From: Carnobacterium sp. CP1
GTDB taxonomy: Bacteria; Bacillota; Bacilli; Lactobacillales; Carnobacteriaceae
DNA length: 64,000 nucleotides
Direction of reading: 5' to 3'
NCBI RefSeq assembly: GCF_001483965.1
Contig: NZ_CP010796.1
Coordinates: 2,215,501-2,279,500 of the forward strand
Shown: positions 19,122-28,722 of the stretch, piece after piece
Position numbering within the stretch: position 1 is the stretch's first letter
Layout of the letters: every line of letters starts with the position of its first letter
Made by a program: the position numbers and the translations under genes
Notes under the pieces: generated by a model
The model's database searches: none
The model's input: only the letters and a program-made list of their open reading frames with translations
What the model was told of the DNA's origin: nothing

Positions 19122-19163
19122 AAAGAATGCCAATCAAGCAGCTGTTTGATTGGCATTCTTTTT
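19122..19163 (+). terminator. Intrinsic terminator after the second pst-phoU operon
   Basis: Perfect stem AAAGAATGCCAATCAA (19122-19137) with TTGATTGGCATTCTTT (19146-19161), followed by TT. Confidence 0.95.
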
Positions 19164-19199
19164 CCTATCTGCAGCAGACTAAAATCATTACTTTACAGC

Positions 19200-19218
19200 A
19201 GTTCTATGGTAGGATAAA
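19200..19218 (+). promoter_or_regulatory. Putative promoter of the ArsR-family gene (shared motif)
   Basis: AGTTCTATGGTAGGATAAA contains the extended -10 TGGTAGGAT. Nearly the same block occurs at 19659-19678 before the next gene. ATACACATGTAT (19230-19241), a 5-2-5 inverted repeat just downstream, may be an operator. Confidence 0.45.
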
Positions 19219-19258
19219 CACATGAGTGGATACACATGTATAGAAAAGGGAGATCGCG

Positions 19259-19636
19259 ATGGATCAAGACAAAACACCGTTATTGGATGATAAAACGATT
19301 CAAAAAGTGAGCAAATTATTTAAAGTAATCAGTGATCCGACACGCATTGCTATTTTATATCTATTAGAAAATCAGGAATTGAATGTCGGAACAATCGCAA
19401 AATTAATGGAAATGGAGCAATCTGCTGTTTCTCACCAACTAAAAATTCTGAAAACTGCTCGTTTGGTTAAATCACGCAGCGCAGGTAAAAGCCGCTTGTA
19501 CAGTCAAATGGACGACCATGTTTACAGCATTCTAAATCAAGGATTGGTTCATACTGAAGAAGAAAAAAATGAAACAAACACTGAGACACCCACTGTAAAA
19601 GAAAAAACAAAGAAGACCGCGTATGCAAAGCCATAA
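19259..19636 (+). CDS. ArsR/SmtB-family metal-sensing repressor (CzrA-like)
   Basis: 125 residues with a winged helix (VISDPTRIAILYLL, then EMEQSAVSHQLKILKTARLVK). Aligned by eye with zinc sensor CzrA, the C-terminal alpha-5 metal site keeps Asp and His in MDDHV and the first His of the second pair (LVHTEE). The last ligand is Glu where CzrA has His. This points to a Zn/Co-type alpha-5 sensor; the Cys ligands of ArsR/CadC types are absent. No efflux gene is adjacent, so the target is unknown. The last 25 residues are a charged low-complexity tail. Confidence 0.85.
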   Translation: MDQDKTPLLDDKTIQKVSKLFKVISDPTRIAILYLLENQELNVGTIAKLMEMEQSAVSHQLKILKTARLVKSRSAGKSRLYSQMDDHVYSILNQGLVHTEEEKNETNTETPTVKEKTKKTAYAKP

Positions 19637-19645
19637 AGATGTTTT

Positions 19646-19678
19646 TTGCATTTAAATAAGTTCTATGTTAGGATTATA
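19646..19678 (+). promoter_or_regulatory. Promoter of the HD-domain gene (shared motif)
   Basis: TTGCAT (19646-19651), 17 bp, then TAGGAT (19669-19674) with TG-T before it. The block AGTTCTATGTTAGGATTA matches the one before the ArsR gene at nearly every base. Confidence 0.5.
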
Positions 19679-19707
19679 AAAATTTAGCTGCGAAAGGATG
19701 AGGAGAT

Positions 19708-20340
19708 ATGGGGATGCATCAGTACATTAAAAGCTTGAGTGACTTGGAGAGCATTTTTCGGTGTCCAGGGAAATTCAAGTATGAAGAACATTCAGTTGCC
19801 GCACATTCTTTTAAAGTGACTAAAATTGCTCAATTTCTAGGAACCGTAGAAGAACAACGGGGAAAAGAGGTCAATTGGCGTTCGCTTTATGAAAAAGCCC
19901 TCAATCATGATTATTCAGAATTGTTTATTGGGGATATCAAAACACCGGTTAAATACGCAACTCCTCAATTAAGAGAGATGTTGGCAGATGTCGAAGAGTC
20001 GATGACCGAAAACTTTATTCGAAATGAGATTCCTAAAGAGTTCCAAGCGGTGTATTCAGAACGGTTGAAAGAAGGCAAAGATAGTACGCTTGAAGGCCAA
20101 ATTTTATCGGTTGCGGATAAAGTTGATTTGCTTTACGAGTCTTTTGGAGAAATTCAAAAAGGAAACCCTGAAAGTATTTTTACAGAAATCTATGAAGAAT
20201 CGTTAAAAACCATTTTACAATTTAAGCACTTAAATAGTGTTCAGTACTTTTTAAACGAAATTTTGCCGGACTTATTAAGCGGCAATTTTACTAATCAGGC
20301 TCAATTGCAAAACATATCGCAACGAATTTTAGCAGATTAA
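19708..20340 (+). CDS. HD-domain phosphohydrolase, YfbR-like
   Basis: 210 residues. The metal-binding HD motifs are HSVAAHSF (about 28-35) and NHDYSE (about 71-76), with a second Asp in SVADKVDLLYE. The GDIKTP segment following the HD resembles YfbR-type 5'-deoxynucleotidases, which hydrolyse dNMPs; the exact substrate cannot be read from sequence. Two start codons are possible: 19708 is only 2 bases from AGGAG, while the ATG at 19714 is 8 bases away and may be the true start. Confidence 0.8.
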   Translation: MGMHQYIKSLSDLESIFRCPGKFKYEEHSVAAHSFKVTKIAQFLGTVEEQRGKEVNWRSLYEKALNHDYSELFIGDIKTPVKYATPQLREMLADVEESMTENFIRNEIPKEFQAVYSERLKEGKDSTLEGQILSVADKVDLLYESFGEIQKGNPESIFTEIYEESLKTILQFKHLNSVQYFLNEILPDLLSGNFTNQAQLQNISQRILAD

Positions 20341-20374
20341 AACAGGAACAAACGTTCGCTAAACAAAAGAAATG

Positions 20375-20430
20375 TGTTATAATAAAATAACTAGAAGGAA
20401 AATAGGATGCACTTCGTTATCCTATTTTTT
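20375..20430 (+). promoter_or_regulatory. Extended -10 promoter immediately followed by a terminator, upstream of uvrA
   Basis: TGTTATAAT (20375-20383), with a weak TTCGCT 17 bp upstream, is followed about 15 bp later by a perfect 10-bp stem, AAAATAGGAT (20399-20408) with ATCCTATTTT (20419-20428), and a T-run. The hairpin may simply end the HD gene transcript. If the promoter is active, it would act as an immediate attenuator for uvrA. Confidence 0.6.
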
Positions 20431-20503
20431 GTGTTTTGCGTTAAACTAGAACTAATAAAACAAAAGTTGAAAAATCAAAGTTTACCATAAAAGGAGAAAA
20501 CAC

Positions 20504-23356
20504 ATGCGAAATGATAAAATAGTGATTCATGGAGCCCGCTCGCATAATCTGAAAAATGTAGATGTAACGATTCCCAGAGACCAATTAGTAGTTTTGACCG
20601 GTTTGTCGGGTTCGGGTAAAAGCTCGTTAGCTTTTGATACGTTATATGCTGAAGGCCAAAGACGGTATGTTGAAAGTTTATCAGCCTATGCCCGTCAATT
20701 TCTTGGGCAGATGGATAAACCAGACGTTGATAGCATTGACGGGTTAAGTCCGGCGATTTCTATTGATCAAAAAACAACCAGTAAAAATCCTCGTTCTACC
20801 GTTGGAACAGTGACCGAAATCAATGACTACTTACGGTTGTTGTATGCCCGTGTAGGACACCCGATTTGTCCAAATGACGGGACTGAAATCACTAGTCAAT
20901 CTGTCGAACAAATGGTAGATCGTGTATTGGAGTATCCAGAAGGAACACGGGTACAAATATTGGCTCCTATTGTCGTTGGAAAAAAGGGGCAGCATAAAAA
21001 AGTTTTTGATAAGATCAAAAGCGAAGGTTACGTTCGCTTGCGTGTCAATAAAGAAATGTACGATATTTCAGATGATATCGTACTGGAAAAAAATAAGAAA
21101 CACGATATCGATATTATCATTGACCGAATCGTAGTCAAAGACGGTATCCGCTCGCGGTTATTTGATTCTTTTGAAGCAGCTTTGCGATTGGCAGAAGGTT
21201 ACGCCATTGCCGATATTATGGGAAAAGAAGAGGTTTTGTTCAGCGAGCATTACGCTTGTCCATACTGTGGGTTCACAGTCGGCGAATTAGAACCGCGATT
21301 GTTTTCTTTCAATGCTCCGTTTGGTGCTTGTAACGATTGTGACGGTTTAGGGGTCAAATTGGAAGTCGATACCGATTTAGTCATACCTGAAAAATCGATG
21401 ACATTAAGAGAAGGGGCCATTGCACCTTGGAAACCGATCAGTTCCAATTACTACCCGCAACTGTTGGAACAAGCCTGTAAAAGCTTTAACATTGATATGG
21501 ATACCCCTTTTGAAGAATTAACGGAAAAAGAACAAAACTTTGTCTTAAAAGGTTCGAACGGAGAGTTGTTTCATTTTCATTATAAAAATGATTTTGGAGG
21601 CATAAGAGACGTAGATTTGCCTTTCGAAGGCGTGCTCCATAATATTTCAAGACGGTACAAAGATACCAACAGTGACTACACCAGAGACCAAATGCGTCTC
21701 TATATGACCGAGTTGACTTGTCAAACATGCGGAGGAAAACGGCTGAATCGCCAAGCGTTATCGGTTAAAGTAGCCGGCAAAGATATTGGGGACATCAGTG
21801 AGTATCCGATTGAAGAAGCTATTGGATTCTTTAGCGAGCTGACGTTAACTGAACATGAAAGTATGATTGCTAAGCCGATTTTAAAAGAGGTTGACGACCG
21901 ATTGAATTTTCTGAGCAACGTTGGGCTTAATTATCTGACCTTAAGCCGGACAGCTGGGACATTATCTGGCGGAGAAGCGCAGCGGATTCGGTTAGCCACA
22001 CAAATTGGTTCTAATTTGTCAGGTGTTTTGTATATTTTGGATGAACCCTCAATTGGATTGCACCAACGAGACAACAATCGTTTGATTGATTCATTGAAAA
22101 AAATGCGTGATTTAGGCAATACACTGATCGTTGTCGAGCACGATGAAGACACGATGTTAGCAGCCGACTATTTGATTGATATTGGACCTGGAGCTGGTGA
22201 AAAAGGCGGAGAAATCGTTGCTTATGGCACTCCTAAAGAGGTTTCACAGAATCCTAAATCCTTAACAGGCGCCTATTTATCTGGCAAAAAGTTTATCCCT
22301 GTGCCAAAAACCCGTCGAGATGAAGACAAAGGAGCTATCCGTATTACAGGAGCAGCAGAAAATAACTTAAAAAATATTTCTGTTGATTTTCCATTAGGAC
22401 GTTTCGTAGCTGTTACCGGCGTTTCTGGATCGGGTAAAAGTACGTTAGTAAACGGTATTTTGAAAAAAGCTTTATCTAGAGAATTAAACCGTTCAAAACA
22501 AAAACCAGGTAAATTCAAAAAAATGACTGGGCATGAAGGTTTAGAAAAAATCATTGATATTGATCAAAGCCCAATTGGTCGGACTCCACGAAGCAACCCG
22601 GCCACTTACACCAGTGTTTTTGATGATATCCGTGATTTATTCGCTTCGACCAATGAAGCAAAAATCAGAGGGTACAAAAAAGGCCGTTTTAGTTTCAACG
22701 TCAAAGGCGGTCGGTGTGAAGCTTGTAGAGGTGACGGTATACTAAAAATAGAAATGCACTTTTTACCTGATGTTTATGTTCCATGCGAAATTTGTCATGG
22801 CACCCGTTACAACTCTGAAACGTTGGAAGTACGCTACAAAGGTAAAAATATTTCGGATGTTTTGAATATGACCGTCGAAGAAGCTGTTTCCTTTTTCGAA
22901 CACATTCCAAAAATTCACCGGAAAATGCAGACGATTATTGATGTGGGTCTAGGGTATGTTACTTTAGGACAGCCAGCAACTACATTGTCAGGTGGAGAAG
23001 CACAACGGATGAAACTGGCAAGTGAATTGCACAAACGGTCAGATGGAAAAAACTTCTATATCTTAGATGAACCGACAACAGGTCTGCATACAGAAGACAT
23101 TGCTCGATTATTAGAAGTATTAAATCGATTGGTCGAAGCTGGAAACACGGTTTTGGTGATCGAACACAATTTAGATGTGATCAAAACAGCTGATTACGTT
23201 ATTGACTTAGGCCCCGAAGGCGGAGCTGGCGGCGGTACTGTTTTAGTGACCGGAACTCCAGAAAAAGTGGCGAAGACTAAAAAAAGTTATACAGGTCGCT
23301 ATTTAAAAGAGATTCTTAAACGAGATACCGAACGTGGGAAAGCTCTAACGAATTAA
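20504..23356 (+). CDS. uvrA: Excinuclease ABC subunit A
   Basis: 950 residues, normal UvrA length. Damage-recognition ATPase of nucleotide excision repair. Two ABC modules are visible: Walker [10 protein letters not shown] near residue 35 and GVSGSGKST in the second half; signatures [11 protein letters not shown] and [11 protein letters not shown]. Zinc-binding cysteines are seen in CPYCGF...CNDC and CEAC...CEIC. Start follows AAAGGAG. uvrB is not adjacent on either side, unlike the uvrBA order in many Firmicutes. Confidence 0.97.
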   Translation: MRNDKIVIHGARSHNLKNVDVTIPRDQLVVLTGLSGSGKSSLAFDTLYAEGQRRYVESLSAYARQFLGQMDKPDVDSIDGLSPAISIDQKTTSKNPRSTVGTVTEINDYLRLLYARVGHPICPNDGTEITSQSVEQMVDRVLEYPEGTRVQILAPIVVGKKGQHKKVFDKIKSEGYVRLRVNKEMYDISDDIVLEKNKKHDIDIIIDRIVVKDGIRSRLFDSFEAALRLAEGYAIADIMGKEEVLFSEHYACPYCGFTVGELEPRLFSFNAPFGACNDCDGLGVKLEVDTDLVIPEKSMTLREGAIAPWKPISSNYYPQLLEQACKSFNIDMDTPFEELTEKEQNFVLKGSNGELFHFHYKNDFGGIRDVDLPFEGVLHNISRRYKDTNSDYTRDQMRLYMTELTCQTCGGKRLNRQALSVKVAGKDIGDISEYPIEEAIGFFSELTLTEHESMIAKPILKEVDDRLNFLSNVGLNYLTLSRTAGTLSGGEAQRIRLATQIGSNLSGVLYILDEPSIGLHQRDNNRLIDSLKKMRDLGNTLIVVEHDEDTMLAADYLIDIGPGAGEKGGEIVAYGTPKEVSQNPKSLTGAYLSGKKFIPVPKTRRDEDKGAIRITGAAENNLKNISVDFPLGRFVAVTGVSGSGKSTLVNGILKKALSRELNRSKQKPGKFKKMTGHEGLEKIIDIDQSPIGRTPRSNPATYTSVFDDIRDLFASTNEAKIRGYKKGRFSFNVKGGRCEACRGDGILKIEMHFLPDVYVPCEICHGTRYNSETLEVRYKGKNISDVLNMTVEEAVSFFEHIPKIHRKMQTIIDVGLGYVTLGQPATTLSGGEAQRMKLASELHKRSDGKNFYILDEPTTGLHTEDIARLLEVLNRLVEAGNTVLVIEHNLDVIKTADYVIDLGPEGGAGGGTVLVTGTPEKVAKTKKSYTGRYLKEILKRDTERGKALTN

Positions 23357-23386
23357 AATTAAGTGAAACGTATATTAGAATAGGTG

Positions 23387-23424
23387 AAGGAGCTGAGAAA
23401 GCATCAAACTCAGCTCCTTTTTTT
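23387..23424 (+). terminator. Intrinsic terminator after uvrA
   Basis: AAGGAGCTGAG (23387-23397) pairs with CTCAGCTCCTT (23409-23419), followed by T residues. Confidence 0.93.
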
Positions 23425-23645
23425 GGATAAGCTTTTAATAGCTATAGTTTTCGAATTCATGGTAAAATAAAGCTAGAAGCCGGGAATCACAAGGTTCAGA
23501 CTAAGTAAGGATACGAAAATCGTTCTAAAGTCCTATGACAAAAAGTCCCTAGTCAAGCATAATAGAGACAGAACAAAGAAACCCTATCGAATATGTCACT
23601 TAAAAAATTGCTAGCAGATGGAATATCATAAGGAGGAATATCACC

Positions 23646-25199
23646 ATGAAAGAAAGAGAAAGAATCCTAGATTTAGTTAAACAAGGAATCATTTCGACTG
23701 AAGAAGCATTGACCTTGCTTGAAAACATTGCCAAAAAAGAAGGTAAAGAAGCTGTCAAAAAAGATCAGTCAAATGTTCAAAAACCGATTCCGCCAAAAGA
23801 ACCTGTGATTGAACCTGAAGCGCCTGAAGCGGAAGAAGATTTTCAAGCAGGTGAAGAACAATATGAAGCGGAACAAGAAAAAGACCGTATTCGTTTAGAA
23901 GCTATTTTGGAAGAACTGGCTAATGAAGCCTCTCGTTATTCTGCTCAATTAGATGTGAAAAACGCAGAGATTACCGACCTTGACCTTCAATTGAAGCGAG
24001 CAGAAGAAAAACTGATGGTGCTGGAAACAATGGAAGATTTAGATGAATTGGATTCAGAAAAAGAACCGGAATTAAAAAAATTAAGCCAAGAAATCGAAGA
24101 ACTTGAAGCACAATTGAACGATCTTAAAGAAGACAAAGCAGCGTTAAATGAAAAGCTGCGCACCGTTAGACAAAAACAATGGGGAACTCAAAAGAAACAA
24201 ATCACAGATAAATTTGAAATTCCAGACGATTGGAAAGATGCCGCTAACGAAACGCTTAATCAAGTAGGCGGGAAGATGTCCGAAGTCGGGAACCAATTTG
24301 GCAAATTAATGAAAAATACTTTTTCAACAGTGATGGACAATATGGATTGGAAAGATGTGAACATTCGTGTACCAGGTCTAGCTGCTACAAAACTGACACA
24401 CGAATTCAATTACCCGGCTAGCACAGCGACGATTCTTGATGTCAAAGTGGCCAATGGCGACGTTCTTTTTAAAAACTGGGACAGCGAAGACATTAAAATT
24501 GAAACAGATATCAAGATTTATGGCAAAATCGATTCTGACAGCCCATTTGAAGCTTTCTTAAAACGCAGTACAGTAGAAGTTTCAGAAGAAAAAGTCTTGT
24601 TCCATGTGCCGAACAAACGCATTCGTTGCGATGTTGTTTTCTATCTTCCTGAAAGAATGTATGATCATTCGGCTATTAAGTTATTGAATGGAAATGTGAA
24701 GTTCGAAGCGTTCGAAGGCAAAGACATTTATGTCAAATGCACGAATGGCAATATGTTTTTTGAGAAAGTAACGGCAACGATGCTGGAAACAGAAGGTGTA
24801 AATGGTACGGTTACAGTTATCGATAGCAAAATCCGTGATCTTGTGGTCAACAGCATCAATGGCGGAATCGTCACACGAGGCGATATCCAAGGAGCGAATT
24901 TATCAACGGTTAACGGCACTGTAAAAGTAACGATTTCGGGAGAAGAATTGAAACGCTTAGAGGCTACATCAGTCAACGGTACTGTAAAAGTTTCATTGCC
25001 AAAAGAGTTGAGTGTAGAAGGAAATGCCAAAAGCAATTTAGGCACGATTCAAAACCGGATGGAAAATATCGAAATCGTGAAAGAAAAGAAAGACCGCACA
25101 AACCAATTGTCTGAATTCAGACGTTATTTAGAAAGTGCACCGGTTACCTTGATCGTTAGTACAACAACCGGAAATATCTTATTGAAAGATACTGAATAA
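23646..25199 (+). CDS. liaX: LiaX/YvlB-type DUF4097 envelope-stress protein
   Basis: 517 residues. The N-terminal segment (RERILDLVKQGIISTEEALTLLE) is the short helical motif typical of LiaX/YvlB. A Glu/Lys-rich coiled coil spans about 75-185. The C-terminal about 270 residues are a DUF4097 beta-repeat domain with recurring NG turns (VNGTV). No signal peptide. Followed by PspC and YvlD homologues, exactly the liaXYZ order of Enterococcus (yvlBCD in Bacillus), where LiaX modulates the response to daptomycin and antimicrobial peptides. Function here is by family and synteny. Start ATG is preceded by AAGGAGG. Confidence 0.88.
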   Translation: MKERERILDLVKQGIISTEEALTLLENIAKKEGKEAVKKDQSNVQKPIPPKEPVIEPEAPEAEEDFQAGEEQYEAEQEKDRIRLEAILEELANEASRYSAQLDVKNAEITDLDLQLKRAEEKLMVLETMEDLDELDSEKEPELKKLSQEIEELEAQLNDLKEDKAALNEKLRTVRQKQWGTQKKQITDKFEIPDDWKDAANETLNQVGGKMSEVGNQFGKLMKNTFSTVMDNMDWKDVNIRVPGLAATKLTHEFNYPASTATILDVKVANGDVLFKNWDSEDIKIETDIKIYGKIDSDSPFEAFLKRSTVEVSEEKVLFHVPNKRIRCDVVFYLPERMYDHSAIKLLNGNVKFEAFEGKDIYVKCTNGNMFFEKVTATMLETEGVNGTVTVIDSKIRDLVVNSINGGIVTRGDIQGANLSTVNGTVKVTISGEELKRLEATSVNGTVKVSLPKELSVEGNAKSNLGTIQNRMENIEIVKEKKDRTNQLSEFRRYLESAPVTLIVSTTTGNILLKDTE

Positions 25200-25216
25200 A
25201 AAAGCAAAAAGTGATG

Positions 25217-25245
25217 GAGAAATGTTGACGTAAGCCGCATTTCTC
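25217..25245 (+). other. Hairpin between liaX and liaY
   Basis: GAGAAATG (25217-25224) pairs perfectly with CATTTCTC (25238-25245), without a T-run. Candidate mRNA processing or partial attenuation structure. Confidence 0.5.
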
Positions 25246-25280
25246 AGTAAACTAATACCAATATAAAGAGGTGAAAAGAG

Positions 25281-25574
25281 ATGAAAAAATTAACAAAATC
25301 AAGAGAAAATAAAATGGTCAGCGGTGTCTTAGCAGGAATAGCTGAATATTTTGGCTTTGATCCAAGTATTTTGCGTATCCTTTACGCGATTGCTATCTTT
25401 TTCGGGTTTGGTTCGCCGATTATTTTGTATATCCTTTTAGCGATAGTCATTCCGGAAGCACCGGGATCAGGAAAATTTAAAGATTTCCATACACCAAACA
25501 AAAGACCCCGTAAAGAAGCTGAAAAAGTTAAAGAAGCCGAAAAAGTGACCGATGATGATTGGAGTGACTTTTAA
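25281..25574 (+). CDS. liaY: PspC-domain membrane protein (LiaY/YvlC-like)
   Basis: 97 residues: a PspC domain (KLTKSRENKMVSGVLAGIAEYFG) with one or two membrane segments (about 30-65) and a charged Lys/Glu/Asp tail. PspC proteins sense membrane stress. Overlaps the next start by one base (TAATG). Ribosome binding site AAAGAGGTG. Confidence 0.88.
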   Translation: MKKLTKSRENKMVSGVLAGIAEYFGFDPSILRILYAIAIFFGFGSPIILYILLAIVIPEAPGSGKFKDFHTPNKRPRKEAEKVKEAEKVTDDDWSDF

Positions 25575-25930
25575 TGAAACTGTGGCAAGGAGTTATCGTT
25601 AATGCTCTATTATTTCTAGCGTTATCAGGCTTTTTCCAAAACTCCTTTTATGTGGAGAACATTTGGATTGCTTTAGGTGCTAGTTTAGTACTGGCATTAC
25701 TGAATATGGCAGTAAAGCCTATCTTAGTTTTACTGTCCTTGCCGATAACGATCCTTACGTTAGGATTGTTTAGCATCATTATCAATGCGGGAATGTTAAG
25801 TTTGACGGCAGCGATCGTTGGTTCAGGTTTCCAGTTCAGAACATTTGGAACAGCGATTTGGGTAGCCATTTTAATGTCGCTGGCTAATACACTGATCAGC
25901 AGTCGCATTACGTCAGACAATCGAAGATAG
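25574..25930 (+). CDS. liaZ: Phage-holin family 4 membrane protein (LiaZ/YvlD-like)
   Basis: 118 residues with four hydrophobic segments and the YvlD signature (LNMAVKPILVLLSLPITILTLG). The domain name is historical; members are chromosomal membrane proteins, not phage lysis genes. Translationally coupled to liaY and closes the three-gene unit; a terminator follows. Confidence 0.87.
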   Translation: MKLWQGVIVNALLFLALSGFFQNSFYVENIWIALGASLVLALLNMAVKPILVLLSLPITILTLGLFSIIINAGMLSLTAAIVGSGFQFRTFGTAIWVAILMSLANTLISSRITSDNRR

Positions 25931-25953
25931 GCAAGCAACAATTAAAGAGCAGT

Positions 25954-25985
25954 AAGGCGTGGGTATAAAGCCGCGCCTTTTTTTA
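25954..25985 (+). terminator. Intrinsic terminator after liaXYZ
   Basis: AAGGCGTGG (25954-25962) pairs with CCGCGCCTT (25971-25979) with one wobble, followed by a T-run. Confidence 0.88.
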
Positions 25986-26195
25986 TTAGGATAGATAAAA
26001 CGTACTTCTGAAAAGGCATTCAGCCAGAAACAGAGGTATTTTCTTTTTTTAATTGGAATTGCAGCGATATCCTTTATTCATGCCACCTAAAATGGTAAAC
26101 TGGAGAGCATAAGCAATGAACTTAGAAAGCTGAAAAGAAGGTATTCAAAGAAATAAAAGCACAACCAATTCGTTGAATGCAGAGGAGAATAGAAG

Positions 26196-27131
26196 ATGAC
26201 TAATAGTGTAACCGTAAAGGAATTAGTGGATGCTCTTGATTTAAAAGTACATAATGGAGAGGAATTCTTAGGACGTTCGATCGTAACCAATGATCTTTCA
26301 AGACCAGGGTTAGAATTGACGGGTTACTTTAATTATTACCCGCAAGAACGAATCCAATTATTTGGAAGAACGGAAATTTCATTTTCCGAACGCATGTCAA
26401 GCGATGAACGATTGATGGTCTTTCGGCGGATGTGCCAACCGAATACTCCTGCGTTTTTAGTTTCACGTAATTTAACGTTGCCAGATGAGTTGATTCAAGC
26501 TACTGTGGAAAAAGAAATTCCATTGCTGTCTTCATCACATTCAACGACTCGTTTAGCCAGTAATGTGACAAATTTTCTAGAAGAACGCTTAGCTGAACGC
26601 ATGTCCGTTCATGGGGTTTTGATCGATATTTATGGAATGGGCGTTATGATCACAGGCGACAGCGGTGTCGGGAAAAGTGAAACAGCACTCGAATTGATTC
26701 AAAGAGGTCACCGTTTAGTAGCTGATGATCGGGTAGAATTGCATATGCTGGATGAAAATCGAATCGTAGGAGAACCGCCGGAAATATTGCGGCATTTACT
26801 TGAAATACGCGGCATCGGAATTATTGATGTTGTAAACTTATTTGGAGTAGGCTCCATTCGTTTGAGCAAGACCGTTAATTTAATTGTCAATTTAGAATTA
26901 TGGGATAAAAATACTAAATTTGATCGTTTGGGCAGCGGCGACGGCAAGAGACGAATCTTTAATGTTGACGTTCCATTAGTTTCGATCCCCGTAAAAACAG
27001 GGCGTAATTTAGCAGTGATCATTGAAGCCGCAGCTATGAACTACAGAGCGAAAAAAATGGGGTATAATGCAACCGAAACATTCGAAAAAAATCTTGAAAA
27101 ATTGATCAAAAATAATTCTGAACAAGTTTAA
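26196..27131 (+). CDS. hprK: HPr kinase/phosphorylase
   Basis: 311 residues. The bifunctional enzyme phosphorylates and dephosphorylates Ser46 of HPr, controlling carbon catabolite repression. P-loop GDSGVGKS at 154-161, conserved His139 (VHG) and the HprK signature EIRGIGIIDVVNLFG around 205-219. Start preceded by GAGGAG. The hprK-lgt order with a phosphatase next is conserved in Firmicutes. 19 bases separate it from lgt. Confidence 0.97.
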   Translation: MTNSVTVKELVDALDLKVHNGEEFLGRSIVTNDLSRPGLELTGYFNYYPQERIQLFGRTEISFSERMSSDERLMVFRRMCQPNTPAFLVSRNLTLPDELIQATVEKEIPLLSSSHSTTRLASNVTNFLEERLAERMSVHGVLIDIYGMGVMITGDSGVGKSETALELIQRGHRLVADDRVELHMLDENRIVGEPPEILRHLLEIRGIGIIDVVNLFGVGSIRLSKTVNLIVNLELWDKNTKFDRLGSGDGKRRIFNVDVPLVSIPVKTGRNLAVIIEAAAMNYRAKKMGYNATETFEKNLEKLIKNNSEQV

Positions 27132-27150
27132 TAGAAATGGAGATTAGAAA

Positions 27151-28005
27151 ATGAACTTTTTATTCAGTGCAATCAACCCGATTGCATTTTCATTAGGACC
27201 GCTTGAAGTTCATTGGTATGGGGTGATTATTGCTTCTGCTATTTTTGTGGCCATTTTTTTAAGCATGCGAGAAGCGGAAAAGCGCGGACTTGAAGGCGAC
27301 AGTATTATTGATATAGCATTATGGGCTTTGCCGATTGCTTTTATAGGCGCCCGGCTTTATTACGTCTTATTCGAACTGGGGTATTACCTGCAAAATCCTG
27401 ATCAAATCTTAGCGATTTGGAATGGCGGGATTGCTATCTATGGCGGTTTGATTGCCGGCGGATTGACCGTTTATTGGTTTGCTAAGAAAAAAGGTATTCC
27501 CATTTGGTTGTTGTTGGACATTTTAGCGCCAAATGTGTTGTTAGCACAAGCCATTGGCCGCTGGGGCAACTTCATCAACCAAGAAGCTCATGGCGGAGAA
27601 GTTTCTCTTAGCTTTTTAGAAAAGCTTCATTTACCTGAATTTATCATCAATCAAATGAACATCAGCGGTGTCTATTACCATCCAACCTTCTTATATGAAT
27701 CGCTATGGAGTCTCTTAGGTTTTTTTGTTATCCTCGTTTTGAGACAACGCAAACACTTGTTGCGACGCGGAGAGGTAGCGTTGACGTATGTTTTATGGTA
27801 TTCGTTGGGACGCTTCTTTATCGAAGGATTAAGAACCGATAGCTTATGGTTGTTAGATTGGCTGCGTGTGTCACAAGCCTTGTCGGTCATTTTATTTATT
27901 GGAGGAATCGTTGTCTGGTTTATCCGGCGCCAAGATTACCCACCGAAGCCTTATTACTTAGAGGGCATGGAACCAATTGAAAAAGAAAAACTAACTGAAA
28001 AATAG
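27151..28005 (+). CDS. lgt: Prolipoprotein diacylglyceryl transferase
   Basis: 284 residues, seven membrane segments. Transfers diacylglycerol from phosphatidylglycerol to the lipobox Cys. The signature GRWGNFINQEAHGG lies at about residues 135-148. It matures lipoproteins such as both PstS proteins in this window. Operon with hprK and the phosphatase. Confidence 0.97.
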   Translation: MNFLFSAINPIAFSLGPLEVHWYGVIIASAIFVAIFLSMREAEKRGLEGDSIIDIALWALPIAFIGARLYYVLFELGYYLQNPDQILAIWNGGIAIYGGLIAGGLTVYWFAKKKGIPIWLLLDILAPNVLLAQAIGRWGNFINQEAHGGEVSLSFLEKLHLPEFIINQMNISGVYYHPTFLYESLWSLLGFFVILVLRQRKHLLRRGEVALTYVLWYSLGRFFIEGLRTDSLWLLDWLRVSQALSVILFIGGIVVWFIRRQDYPPKPYYLEGMEPIEKEKLTEK

Positions 28006-28034
28006 AGTTGAAAAAACAGCAAGGAGTTTTAGTA

Positions 28035-28700
28035 GTGAAAATTGAAACAGTGTTATTTGATTTTGATGGAACATTAGCCGATACGAACGAATTGATCAGA
28101 CGTTCTCATTTAGAGGTTTTAGAAGAATATTATCCTGGAGAATACGATGCAGAAAAAGTCCGGGCTTTTAATGGTCCGCCTTTGGATTTGATTTACAGCA
28201 ACATCAATTTTGCTGAAAAAGAAACTATGATAGCTAAATACCGGGCATTTAACGAACTGTACCATGATGAATTGGTAACGTTGTTCGACGGCGTACAAAA
28301 TAGTTTGAGATTACTGAAACAAAACAGGATCCAGTTGGGTGTTGTTTCAACAAAACGAAACGATACCTTGTTAAAAGGCATCAAATTGTTGGGATTAGAT
28401 GGATTATTCGATACCGTTGTAGGTGGAATGGATTACACTCATCCTAAACCAGACCCGGAGCCGATTCTTGTAGCGATGTCACGGCTCAATTGCCGTAAAG
28501 AAACCACGATTATGGTCGGCGATAACTTCCATGATATTCTGTCCGCAAAGAACGCTGGAATTCCAGGTGTTTTTGTTGGCTGGTCGGAAAAAACGTTGGA
28601 AGAAATAGCACCATATGCTCCGTCTTTTATTGTGCACACAATGGAAGAATTAACGGAACTGGTTTTGACTCATCAGCTCGTTGGTAATGAAAAGAGCTGA
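28035..28700 (+). CDS. ppaX: HAD-family pyrophosphatase/phosphatase (PpaX-like)
   Basis: 221 residues from a GTG at 28035, which lies 8 bases after AAGGAG; an upstream in-frame TTG at 28008 has no such site. HAD motif [10 protein letters not shown] (nucleophile Asp), motif II STKRND and motif [19 protein letters not shown]. In Bacillus the hprK-lgt neighbour PpaX hydrolyses the pyrophosphate released by HPr-Ser-P phosphorolysis, which fits here. Phosphoglycolate phosphatase is the alternative reading by sequence alone. Confidence 0.85.
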   Translation: MKIETVLFDFDGTLADTNELIRRSHLEVLEEYYPGEYDAEKVRAFNGPPLDLIYSNINFAEKETMIAKYRAFNELYHDELVTLFDGVQNSLRLLKQNRIQLGVVSTKRNDTLLKGIKLLGLDGLFDTVVGGMDYTHPKPDPEPILVAMSRLNCRKETTIMVGDNFHDILSAKNAGIPGVFVGWSEKTLEEIAPYAPSFIVHTMEELTELVLTHQLVGNEKS

Positions 28701-28722
28701 AGGTAAAGGAGATAGGAAAACA

